DNA from: an uncultured Prevotellaceae bacterium
Lineage (GTDB): Bacteria; Bacteroidota; Bacteroidia; Bacteroidales; Bacteroidaceae
Assembly (NCBI GenBank): GCA_902771155.1
Contig: CACXVS010000016.1
Coordinates: 1-56,680, forward strand
DNA: 56,680 nucleotides
Reading direction: 5' to 3'
The notes under the pieces are model-generated. The model saw nothing but the letters and a program-made list of their open reading frames with translations. It searched no databases and was not told where the DNA came from. Below are positions 1 to 8,268 of the stretch, piece by piece. A program made the translations under genes and the position numbers. Position 1 is the first letter of the stretch. Each line of letters opens with the position of its first letter.

Positions 1-880
1 GCCATTCTTACCACGGGCTCCGGAGGCGGCATCGCGCTTCGGGATGGGCAGATAGCAGCGGTTGGCACCCATCTTCACACCATCTGGGTTCGTCACCTTG
101 TAGAAGCCCACACCGGCATCACCCTTCGACAGGTAATAGTTCACGTAGTCCACACCGCCAATCTCCTCATTGGTGTAGATGGTCTGGGCCGTCTCTGAGC
201 CTACAAACATATTCTCATAGACGGATTGAACCGAGGTCGTGGGAACATTGTAATCCCCTTCTACATCGGCCATCACCAGGATACCTGTCTGGGCAGGAAC
301 TTTCTTCACTCGTGTGAGCCAGATCACGCCTGTACCATAATTATAGCCGGTAGCCGTATAGGCCTTTACGCCCTGAGCGTCGAGACTTGAGAAATCGAGG
401 TTCTTACTGGTATAATAAGGTACCTGTTTGGCGGCGCTCACCTTTATCATCTCGGTGTCGCCTGTGCTTCCATTGGCAGGAATCTCCGTCAGGATAGGCA
501 GATAGCAGCGGTTGGCGCCTACCTTCACACCATCTTCCTTCGTCACCTTATAGAAGCCCACACCAGCATCACCCTTCGACAGGTAGTAGTTGGTATAGTC
601 GCCATCGGTCGTATAGAGCGTCGTTCCCTCGAGCGTACCCTTGAACATATTCTTATAATAGACATCGGATACACCCTCGATGGTAGGAATATCATAGTCG
701 CCAGGATCGCCCATCAGCAGGAAGCCCGTCTCGGCAGGAACCTGCTTCACACGAGTGAGCCAGATGACACCCGTTGACTTGTCGTAACCCGTTGCCACAT
801 AAGCCTTCAGCTCCGGCTTATCGGTGAAGTCCAGATTATATTCGCTGTAGTAAGGCACCTGCAGAGCACCGCTGATTGTT
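1..880 (-). repeat. Copy A of the duplicated C-terminal module (LRR protein)
   Basis: This stretch aligns with 5093-5830. Positions 242 to about 880 match 5192 to about 5830 at a constant offset of 4950, and positions 1-99 are identical to 5093-5191 (offset 5092). The change in offset marks 142 bp that are present here at about 100-241 and absent from copy B. The homology presumably continues beyond the window edge. Confidence 0.93.
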
Positions 881-3800
881 ATCGGCTCAGACTCTGTCTC
901 TTCTGTTTTACCTGTCCCTTCTGTTCCATCCATCTCTACAATGTTTGTAAACTTATTCCAATATTTCTTTGCTTTATATTTATCCGCCGTTCCAGCAGGC
1001 ACATAAAGCGTTGCATTATAGACTGAAAGGAACACTTCCATAACAATTTCAAAAGGCTCCTCAATATAAGAATAAACCGAAGTCAGGCTTTCACATTCTC
1101 TGAATGCGCTATGGCCAATACTTGTAACATTCTTGCCAATCGTCAAGGTTTTCATACCACTGCACTCCCAAAAGGCACCTTTTCCGATAGTAGTTACATT
1201 TTCAGGAATAACCACCTCCGTCAGTTTCTTGCAACCATAAAAGGCATTCTCATCAATTACTTTGACTTTATCACCAAACGTCACTGAGGTCAAACCCATC
1301 TCGATGGATGATGTCAAATCCCCAAACGTAACCACCTCACTTTCAAAGATAGCAGTTTCAATACCTTTACAACATGCAAAAACACTTTCACCCATTGTCG
1401 TTACGTTGCTTGGAACTGCTATCTTGGTTAAAGATAGACAATAGCCAAAAGCGTAGTCTCCGATTTCTTCAAGGCTATTTGGCAGATCGATAGATGTTAG
1501 AGCTTCACATCCATTAAAGGCTTGATTTCCTATCTTCTTTATATTATTTGGAAGAGTGATGGATGTTAGCTTCTCCCATCCATTAAAAGCATATTCTGGT
1601 ATTTCCTTCAAACCTGTAAAATACTTAAATTCGTCGAATTTAGTAAAGGTCTTTATATATTGTGTAACACTCAAGAAACCATCCCAATTGGTTACTGCAG
1701 CAGCCTCTTCCGTAGAAAGATAACCATCGTGGTTGGTGTCCATATTTGAATTAGGAGACACACATACTTCACCTAATTTAGAATCTTCGAAAACAATAGC
1801 ATCTTCTGGCACTGTACCATTACTCTCATAAATGACTTTGAAATTTTTCCATTCTGTTGCCATATAAAGGTCTCTGGAGCCAACTGGGACATAGAGGGTA
1901 ATACTGCCATATGAACTGAATGGAATCTCTGTTGGTGGCTCCTTAATGAAGAAATACACAGTATCCACCCGGCACTCGTAGAATGCATTTTTACCGAGAG
2001 AAGTAACACTGCTGGGTACTGTCAGTTTCTTCATGTTATAACAATTTGCGAATGCAGAATAGCCAATTGATGTGACACTATTGGGAATGGTGATTTCTTT
2101 GATTTCAAAACAGTCATAAAAGGCAGAACTGCCAATCGTTGTTACGCTATTGGGAATAGTGACGGAGGTAATGAATTCACAGAAATGGAAAGCATTCTTG
2201 CCTATGGTGGTTACACCATCAGGGATTACAAGGTTTATTATCTCCTCATCGTTTAAGAACAAATGCTTTGATTTGCCAGTGAGATAGTTGTTGTCACTAC
2301 TACACCATACGGACAGATCTGAAATATGAACCTCACTAATGTTCGTTCCATCGAATGTATAACTTCCAAATGATGGTATGTTCTTATCAAACGTAATAGA
2401 AGTAAGGCAACTGCAACCACGGAAAACTTCACTGCCTGCTTCTACTAATCCATTTCCTATAGTTACCGATGTTATACCACTACCAGAGAAAGCCTTATTG
2501 CCGATGGTTGTGACACCATCAGGAATCACGACATCCATAGCAAGGCTTGTACATTCATCAAAAGCATAAGCACCGATTGACACAAGACTCTTAGGCATAT
2601 TGAATGAAGTCAGTTTTGTACAGCCATCAAAGGCCTCATCTGGAATTACCTTCATGTCGTCAGATAATCGTACAGATCCAACAATTGGACTACCAGTAAA
2701 GGCACCATCTCCAATTTCTTCAATTTCGCCAAGAATCTTAATCTCTTCTACATTATTGTACCTTGATGCATCGAGAAGCATATCCCCAAATGACAATTTG
2801 CAGTCTGGATATACCAAACTACTTATATTGTCAAAATCGATCCAGGATCCTCCAATAAACAATTTGCTGTCTTTTGATCTTTCTTCAAATTCTACTGTTT
2901 TAGGATTGCCATTATAGAATAATCCTGCAGGCAAGACTTCCACCTTACTTCCAATTATGACCTTCTCAAGCCCTCCCAGTTTTCCAAGTAAATTGGCATT
3001 ATAGTAGTCCTTGTAGTGAACTTCTTTTAATAGATTCTTCGCATACACTCTGACAATGATAATACCAGTGCAACCCGCAAAAGCACCATCGCCATCAGTA
3101 TAGCGAGATTCGCAACCAAAATTAATATTCTCCACATTTTCTGGTATGGTAAGTTCAGAAAGACCCGTGCAATTCCCAAAAGCGTTTTCTCCTATTCTTT
3201 TTAGTGATGACGGCAAATTCAACTCTTCTAATTTGCTACAGTTATAGAAAGCATTTTTGCCAATTTCCTCTAAACCTTCAGAGAAAGTGATACTCTCAAT
3301 GGTATTTGGAAAAGCATAACCACCTATTCGTTTCAGAGAGGCAGGAAATACAAGTTTGGTCAAGCCTGTATATTCACTTGTTACGGAACTACCAGAAGTT
3401 TCACACCAATTACTTAAAAATGCTCCATCACCAATGAACTGTAGTGTAGAAGGGAACTCTAATCCCGTAATATTCTCTGTCGCGATCCCTGCGTTATGGG
3501 CTTTAGGATTACGCCATTGAATCTGGAAGCCATCAGCAATGCCCACAATACCTTCCCTGAATGTCAGGACATAATTCGGCTCCAAGTCTGTATCAATATA
3601 GTATCTTAATGCCACATTGTTAATACACATCATGCCGTCGTCATCGATAGCATAGTTCTCCAGCCAAGGCGTTCCAGCGAAACATGAATAATCCATTACT
3701 GAAAGAGTTGAAGGTATCGTGACCGACTCCAGCGATTTGCAACCTTCAAAGGCTTCTCCTTCTATCGTCTCCAAACCTTCTGGCAATTCCACAGCTGTCA

Positions 3801-4716
3801 AAGCAATACAGGCTGTAAAAGCCTTACTACTAATTTCACTTAATTTGTTGGAAAATGTAAGTCCTTCTATTTTCTTGCAGTTCTCAAAGGCTGAGATAGG
3901 AACCACTGTCATTCCAGACAAGTCTATCATCCCTTCAAGAGAATTGCAGTCATAGAATGCTTTTTCACCCATCTGACTAACTTTGGCAAGGCTTCCAACT
4001 GTTGCTAGGGAGGTGCACTCAGAGAAAGCTTCCATGCCAATCATCTCCACGCTACTAAGATCTACACCAGGGAGTGAAGAACAGTAATAGAAAGCCCTAT
4101 AGCCTATCTTCGTCACTGAGGATGTTGACAGGATGGAAACCAAACTGGAACAGTTACAAAAAGCATTCTCTTCTATCTCTGTAATACCTCCAGGGACCTC
4201 TACTGTTTCAATGCTACTACTATAGAAGCAACTTGTACCAATCTTGTGAACAGAAGACGGTAGCACCACTTTCTTTAGTGGCATATCCTTAAAAACATAA
4301 GGCAGGCTCTTTCCATAATAATATGTATAGGTATAATTACGGCCCTCCATCCAAAAACCACCTCCGCTTACAGAAGAGTTTCTGTTTTCATCCTCTATCT
4401 TTTCTTCATCAGACAAGTAGAACTCACCTATTTTACTGTCTTCGAAATAAGGCGTTTCACTAGCTACTAACGTCACATCTTTCAAATCAAGCGTTTCAAG
4501 ATTTGCAATCCTTCCGGTACCAATGTTGTTTCGCAGATAAATGATATCTTCTGCGGTAATCCGTCCTGTAATAACCAGTTCTGTTATTTTCAACACATCC
4601 TGGTTGGTAATTACCTCCTCAAGAGTACCTTCGGTTTCTAAGTTAATCGTAACTTTGTCACAATAGGCCGTTATAGGCCATAAGAGCAACACAAAAAGAA
4701 TAAATAGATTTCTCAT
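1..4716 (-). CDS. BspA-like leucine-rich-repeat surface protein, 3' end outside window
   Basis: An open frame runs without a stop from ATG at 4716 to the left edge (1,572 codons). Residues 1-19 look like a signal peptide (MRNLFILFVLLLWPITAYC). From about residue 120 to 1250 there are many BspA/TpLRR-type repeats of the form IGxxAFxxCxxLxxVxIPxSVxxI, interrupted near residue 993 by an EF-hand-like calcium loop (DTNHDGYLSTEE). From about residue 1280 there are two copies of a roughly 130-residue module containing ATGYDKSTGVIWLTRV and YYLSKGDAGVGFYKVT. The frame is heading into the same C-terminal tail seen at 4859-5188. BspA-family proteins are known as surface adhesins that bind host proteins or other microbes; the exact ligand cannot be read here. 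The upstream neighbour on this strand is a C10 protease with the same C-terminal module. Identification as a secreted LRR protein is secure; the adhesin role is inference. Confidence 0.9.
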   Translation of the reverse strand, partial: MRNLFILFVLLLWPITAYCDKVTINLETEGTLEEVITNQDVLKITELVITGRITAEDIIYLRNNIGTGRIANLETLDLKDVTLVASETPYFEDSKIGEFYLSDEEKIEDENRNSSVSGGGFWMEGRNYTYTYYYGKSLPYVFKDMPLKKVVLPSSVHKIGTSCFYSSSIETVEVPGGITEIEENAFCNCSSLVSILSTSSVTKIGYRAFYYCSSLPGVDLSSVEMIGMEAFSECTSLATVGSLAKVSQMGEKAFYDCNSLEGMIDLSGMTVVPISAFENCKKIEGLTFSNKLSEISSKAFTACIALTAVELPEGLETIEGEAFEGCKSLESVTIPSTLSVMDYSCFAGTPWLENYAIDDDGMMCINNVALRYYIDTDLEPNYVLTFREGIVGIADGFQIQWRNPKAHNAGIATENITGLEFPSTLQFIGDGAFLSNWCETSGSSVTSEYTGLTKLVFPASLKRIGGYAFPNTIESITFSEGLEEIGKNAFYNCSKLEELNLPSSLKRIGENAFGNCTGLSELTIPENVENINFGCESRYTDGDGAFAGCTGIIIVRVYAKNLLKEVHYKDYYNANLLGKLGGLEKVIIGSKVEVLPAGLFYNGNPKTVEFEERSKDSKLFIGGSWIDFDNISSLVYPDCKLSFGDMLLDASRYNNVEEIKILGEIEEIGDGAFTGSPIVGSVRLSDDMKVIPDEAFDGCTKLTSFNMPKSLVSIGAYAFDECTSLAMDVVIPDGVTTIGNKAFSGSGITSVTIGNGLVEAGSEVFRGCSCLTSITFDKNIPSFGSYTFDGTNISEVHISDLSVWCSSDNNYLTGKSKHLFLNDEEIINLVIPDGVTTIGKNAFHFCEFITSVTIPNSVTTIGSSAFYDCFEIKEITIPNSVTSIGYSAFANCYNMKKLTVPSSVTSLGKNAFYECRVDTVYFFIKEPPTEIPFSSYGSITLYVPVGSRDLYMATEWKNFKVIYESNGTVPEDAIVFEDSKLGEVCVSPNSNMDTNHDGYLSTEEAAAVTNWDGFLSVTQYIKTFTKFDEFKYFTGLKEIPEYAFNGWEKLTSITLPNNIKKIGNQAFNGCEALTSIDLPNSLEEIGDYAFGYCLSLTKIAVPSNVTTMGESVFACCKGIETAIFESEVVTFGDLTSSIEMGLTSVTFGDKVKVIDENAFYGCKKLTEVVIPENVTTIGKGAFWECSGMKTLTIGKNVTSIGHSAFRECESLTSVYSYIEEPFEIVMEVFLSVYNATLYVPAGTADKYKAKKYWNKFTNIVEMDGTEGTGKTEETESEPITISGALQVPYYSEYNLDFTDKPELKAYVATGYDKSTGVIWLTRVKQVPAETGFLLMGDPGDYDIPTIEGVSDVYYKNMFKGTLEGTTLYTTDGDYTNYYLSKGDAGVGFYKVTKEDGVKVGANRCYLPILTEIPANGSTGDTEMIKVSAAKQVPYYTSKNLDFSSLDAQGVKAYTATGYNYGTGVIWLTRVKKVPAQTGILVMADVEGDYNVPTTSVQSVYENMFVGSETAQTIYTNEEIGGVDYVNYYLSKGDAGVGFYKVTNPDGVKMGANRCYLPIPKRDAASGARGKNG

Positions 4717-4754
4717 ATTCGTTGTTTTTAGTTTGATATTATTATAGACTTCAG

Positions 4755-4770
4755 AATCTCCATGGAGATT
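4755..4770. promoter_or_regulatory. 16-bp perfect palindrome in the LRR-gene leader
   Basis: AATCTCCATGGAGATT is a perfect dyad lying between the LRR-gene promoter (4791-4822) and its start codon at 4716. It could be an operator or an RNA hairpin in the 5' leader. No binding protein can be assigned. Confidence 0.4.
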
Positions 4771-4790
4771 ATCTAAAAGGTTATTTGAAT

Positions 4791-4822
4791 GCAAAGATAA
4801 ACAAAAATCCCGAAACGACCAA
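4791..4822 (-). promoter_or_regulatory. Promoter of the LRR gene
   Basis: On the minus strand TTG (4822-4820), 20 nt and TATCTTTGC (4799-4791) match the Bacteroidetes primary-sigma consensus exactly. The -33 element lies in the loop of the terminator of the upstream gene, so termination and initiation signals overlap. The predicted leader is roughly 70 nt. Confidence 0.75.
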
Positions 4823-4836
4823 ACATTTCGGGATTT
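4798..4836 (-). terminator. Terminator after the C10 protease remnant
   Basis: An 11-bp perfect stem (AAATCCCGAAA / TTTCGGGATTT, loop 4816-4825) is followed on the minus strand by TTTTTGTTT. It ends transcription from the C10 protease region, and the next gene's promoter is embedded in it. Confidence 0.75.
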
Positions 4837-4858
4837 AAATATAAATAAGTTATTGAGG

Positions 4859-5191
4859 TTATTTAATCACCACCCGGCGGCCGTTGTGGATGTAGATACC
4901 CTTTCTTGGTTTCTCTACGCGCTGGCCCTGGAGGTTGTAATACACTTCGTTTGATTGAAGATTGAAAATTGAAGATTGAATGTCAATGCCCGTTGTGCCG
5001 TCATCCTCACCATTCATACCGCCAAAGATGGGGATGGCGATGACGTCGTCGTTTACTTCGTCTGAGAGGACCATCTTGCAGAAGGCAGACTCGCCATTCT
5101 TACCACGGGCTCCGGAGGCGGCATCGCGCTTCGGGATGGGCAGATAGCAGCGGTTGGCACCCATCTTCACACCATCTGGGTTCGTCACCTT
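4859..5191 (-). pseudogene. Frameshifted C-terminal remnant of the C10 protease (sorting tail)
   Basis: The minus-strand frame encodes VKMGANRCYLPIPKRDAAS and then a tail ending YYNLQGQRVEKPRKG and YIHNGRRVVIK, the usual end of Bacteroidales secreted proteins and similar to T9SS sorting domains. It belongs in frame with the upstream protease gene, but a 142-bp deletion at 5191/5192 (relative to the copy at 100-241) shifts the frame, so the protease stops at 5185 and this tail is cut off. An internal ATG at 5188 gives a 109-residue frame, but nothing suggests separate translation. A short 7-bp-period repeat (4954-4981) lies within it. Alternatively the deletion is an assembly error, in which case this is simply the protease C-terminus. 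Confidence 0.8.
4954..4981. repeat. 7-bp tandem repeat, four units, in a coding frame
   Basis: On the plus strand: ATTGAAG, ATTGAAA, ATTGAAG, ATTGAAT. The coding (minus) strand therefore carries the TTCAAT orientation, which has no TGA stops. It resembles the intergenic array at 49061-49156 but with a 7-bp period. Confidence 0.8.
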
Positions 5192-5830
5192 GGAACATTG
5201 TAATCCCCTTCCACATCGGCCATCACCAGGATACCTGTCTGGGCAGGAACTTTTTTCACACGAGTCAGCCAGATGACACCTGTACTATAGTTATAGCCTG
5301 TAGCCGTATAGGCTTTCACGCCCTGAGCATCGAGACTTGAGAAGTCGAGGTTCTTGCTGGTATAATAAGGCACTTGTTTGGCGGCACTCACCTTGATCAT
5401 CTCGGTGTCGCCCTCGCTGCCGTTGGCAGGAATCTCCGTCAGGATAGGCAGGTAGCAGCGGTTGGCACCTACCTTCACGCCCTCTTCCTTCGTCACCTTG
5501 TAGAAGCCCACACCGGCATCTCCCTTCGACAGATAGTAGTTGGTATAGTCGCCATCGGTCGTGTAGAGCGTCGTGCCTTCAAGCGTACCTTTGAACATAT
5601 TCTTATAATACACATCGGATACACCCTCGATGGTAGGTATGTCATAGTCGCCAGGATCGCCCATCAGCAGGAAGCCCGTTTCGGCAGGTACCTGCTTCAC
5701 TCTGGTGAGCCAGATGACACCCGTTGACTTGTCATAACCCGTTGCCACGTAGGCCCTCAGCTCTGGCTTATCGGTGAAGTCCAAGTTATACTCGCTATAA
5801 TAAGGCACTTGAAGAGCAGTGCTAATCTTT
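5093..5830 (-). repeat. Copy B of the duplicated C-terminal module (C10 protease)
   Basis: Near-identical to 1-880 in the LRR gene apart from the missing 142 bp. Two unrelated neighbouring genes sharing almost the same module at the DNA level points to recent duplication or gene conversion of the 3' segment. Confidence 0.93.
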
Positions 5831-8085
5831 ATGGTCTCCTCAGCTGGGATAGGATCATCGGGATCAGGATCGTCCCCAGAATCATCTTTAACAACCGTAA
5901 AAGCATAACCTAAATCACCTAAATCAAAAGCAACATTAGTTCCTTCACTATAATAGAGAAGATCTATCCAGTAACCATAGCCTCCATCTACCAAATTAGG
6001 AATACTAAAAGCGACCTGCTTCGACTCACCCGGTCCAATTTTAACCGGCTGCTCGGCTGTTGCGAAGGTGGTCATCATAAAAGAGCCACCAGAAGTCATT
6101 GGCTCGGTTGACTTCCATAAACATAATATCAGATCATCATCGTAGGTATCACTACTTTCATTTTTGATGGTGGCTGAGAATTTGAGAGTCGTCCCTGACA
6201 AGACATAATCTTTCATACCTTCTACTGAGAAGGAACTACCTGACAGGTTATAGGGCAGAGGCTCTGTAATGGTCAGGGTTCCCGTCCACACCACATTGTT
6301 CAGGAAATAATCGGTAGAGATAGTTACTTCCACATCATTCATACTATACTTTGGAGTGAAATGCATCAAGACATCTCCCGTCTTTCCAGGTTCAACAGAT
6401 CCAGAGACCTGAGAAAAACATTCACCTCCAATTGAAAAAAACAGAGGCTCTTGATTGGTATAACCATTATTCGTGAGATTGACAGTAATCTCTTCAGGTC
6501 TTCCAACGACTTTCCTATCAGAGAATGTCACGCTATTAACCGTTATGTCGGCTTTCTCTATGTCATAAGCCTGAATCCTTTCAAGCGTCAGCGTGTTACC
6601 AGAAATAACAACCTCTACGAAATGCAGCTTGGAATCCTGAATAGCCTGCCAGTCGTCGGTACTGGATCGACGATACAGCTGTATGGCACGATAGACGCCA
6701 TCGGAAAGATCGCTTCCAAAAGAGGCCAACACACCATTATAGGCCCAGTTTTCATCGTTAGTAAACACAGTGGAAGAACTTCCCAACACTTTTAACAACT
6801 GGCCGTCTTTAAATAATCCCCAGCCAAATTCCAAGGGGAAATCAGGACCGCTACCTGCTTCATAATAAATATTCACAAAACCAGGGAACTCAACATTCGT
6901 AAAGTCGGACGACTCAGACGAACGGGTATATGATTTATTTTCTAAATCGTACATTCCAGACTGAATATAGGGAGTGGCGACTTCACCAGCGACAGCAGGT
7001 TTTAAGCCGATAATAGCATCCTGACCTACACAATAGCCATCCTCGCTGGCACCACCACCAGCACCTTTACTAGAAGGGTTGGCTACACTTAACAGGAACC
7101 ATCCATCGCTATAACCAGACCATCCCCAGTTTATATGGAAATAGCCGTTTCCGTCATAGCCGTCGCAAATAAACTGATGCCCTCCCGTAAGATTTGAGCC
7201 CGAGTATAATACCGGTCTGCCCTCCAAGAGTTCTGTATAAATCAGGTCTTCCCATTCTTCGAGTGTATATTCGGAGCGGTTTACATATCTGGTATTTACA
7301 CTGTATCCAAAATAGTTAATCATGGCATTGGGGAAAATTGCAGCACCAGACGAATTCAAAGTATAATCCATCTCAACGGCCTGACCACAATAGCGCATCA
7401 GTTCGGCAACAGCATCAGCACTTGCACCTATCTCTGATCCATTATAGGTTAGCTGCATCTGATCCCACTTAAAAGTGGTAGCAGGCAGTTCCGGAACAGA
7501 AATGCCCTTCGTATATGTGTTATAAGCCGGTATGGCCGTTGAGGTTTTTGGACACTTGTGGTAATACATGACCTGAGCCATGGCGGTAGCTACACAGCCC
7601 GTAACAGGATATTCTCCATCAATCTGCGGACATCGCAAGTTATAAGGCTGCCACTGATCCCACTGGGTTTGAATCAAATAGGGTATTGCCGCCTTGCTTG
7701 TCCTGGTAAGACGGGGAGATCTGGCAGAAACGGAAGACTGACTGATTAGGTCAATTTGCTTAGCATAGGATTCCAGCCATGTCCGGATGTTAACAGGCAT
7801 CTGTTCGGCACTAAACTCTCCCTTATCGGCATAGCCCAGGATCATGTCGGCACTATCATCGCCCGAAACAATTACAAAACCGCCCTTGTTCTCGGCATTG
7901 AAGATGTAGAATGCCTCGTCAGAGCTTGAACTACCACGACTTAACGATCTTGTTTTAACCTTCGTCAGACTCTTACCTTTCAAAAACTGCTGAGCTTTCT
8001 GCAAAGCCTGCTGCTCAGTCACCTTTCCGGCAAATGCCACTACGGAAATAGCAACACTCAAAAATAATACTAATATTCTTCTCAT
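5185..8085 (-). CDS. C10-family (streptopain-like) cysteine protease, C-terminally frameshifted
   Basis: A secreted protease of the SpeB/prtT type. Residues 1-19 form a signal peptide (MRRILVLFLSVAISVVAFA); about 20-130 resemble the inhibitory propeptide, with GGFVIVSGDDSADMILGY; the catalytic domain follows. The likely nucleophile is Cys164 in VTGCVATAMAQV and the likely base is His303 in TGGHQFICDGYD, followed by HINWGWSGYSDGWF. After about residue 350 come immunoglobulin-like regions and then two copies of the module shared with the LRR protein. The frame ends at a TGA (5185-5187) created by the 142-bp deletion, so the C-terminal sorting tail is lost. The catalytic part looks intact; export or surface attachment may be impaired. 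It has its own promoter at 8113-8144. Confidence 0.88.
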   Translation of the reverse strand: MRRILVLFLSVAISVVAFAGKVTEQQALQKAQQFLKGKSLTKVKTRSLSRGSSSSDEAFYIFNAENKGGFVIVSGDDSADMILGYADKGEFSAEQMPVNIRTWLESYAKQIDLISQSSVSARSPRLTRTSKAAIPYLIQTQWDQWQPYNLRCPQIDGEYPVTGCVATAMAQVMYYHKCPKTSTAIPAYNTYTKGISVPELPATTFKWDQMQLTYNGSEIGASADAVAELMRYCGQAVEMDYTLNSSGAAIFPNAMINYFGYSVNTRYVNRSEYTLEEWEDLIYTELLEGRPVLYSGSNLTGGHQFICDGYDGNGYFHINWGWSGYSDGWFLLSVANPSSKGAGGGASEDGYCVGQDAIIGLKPAVAGEVATPYIQSGMYDLENKSYTRSSESSDFTNVEFPGFVNIYYEAGSGPDFPLEFGWGLFKDGQLLKVLGSSSTVFTNDENWAYNGVLASFGSDLSDGVYRAIQLYRRSSTDDWQAIQDSKLHFVEVVISGNTLTLERIQAYDIEKADITVNSVTFSDRKVVGRPEEITVNLTNNGYTNQEPLFFSIGGECFSQVSGSVEPGKTGDVLMHFTPKYSMNDVEVTISTDYFLNNVVWTGTLTITEPLPYNLSGSSFSVEGMKDYVLSGTTLKFSATIKNESSDTYDDDLILCLWKSTEPMTSGGSFMMTTFATAEQPVKIGPGESKQVAFSIPNLVDGGYGYWIDLLYYSEGTNVAFDLGDLGYAFTVVKDDSGDDPDPDDPIPAEETIKISTALQVPYYSEYNLDFTDKPELRAYVATGYDKSTGVIWLTRVKQVPAETGFLLMGDPGDYDIPTIEGVSDVYYKNMFKGTLEGTTLYTTDGDYTNYYLSKGDAGVGFYKVTKEEGVKVGANRCYLPILTEIPANGSEGDTEMIKVSAAKQVPYYTSKNLDFSSLDAQGVKAYTATGYNYSTGVIWLTRVKKVPAQTGILVMADVEGDYNVPR

Positions 8086-8112
8086 CTCTCAATTGTTTTA
8101 GGTTATTTTGTG

Positions 8113-8144
8113 GCAAAGATAAACAATTATTCTGAAACGGCCAA
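8113..8144 (-). promoter_or_regulatory. Promoter of the C10 protease gene
   Basis: TTG (8144-8142), 20 nt, TATCTTTGC (8121-8113) on the minus strand. It is divergent from the dnaX promoter. A 12-bp palindrome (CATCGGCCGATG, 8165-8176) lies between them. Confidence 0.75.
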
Positions 8145-8237
8145 GCATTTTATGTATTTTTTGACATCGGCCGATGGACAAGAAACAAATCAACCTAAAA
8201 AATGTGAATACTATATGGCGGATTGTGATTAAATTTG

Positions 8238-8246
8238 TATCTTTGC
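8238..8246 (+). promoter_or_regulatory. Promoter -7 element of dnaX
   Basis: TATCTTTGC lies 22 nt before the dnaX ATG at 8269. The -33 position reads ATG rather than TTG, so the upstream element is weak. Confidence 0.6.
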
Positions 8247-8268
8247 AGAAATTTTATCAATAAGTAGT

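Noticed and set aside
5374..5727. 117-codon plus-strand frame opposite the shared module
   Set aside because: Antisense to the C10 protease module; no independent evidence.
8165..8176. CATCGGCCGATG palindrome between the C10 protease and dnaX promoters
   Set aside because: Only 12 bp and isolated; mentioned with the promoter but too short to call an operator.
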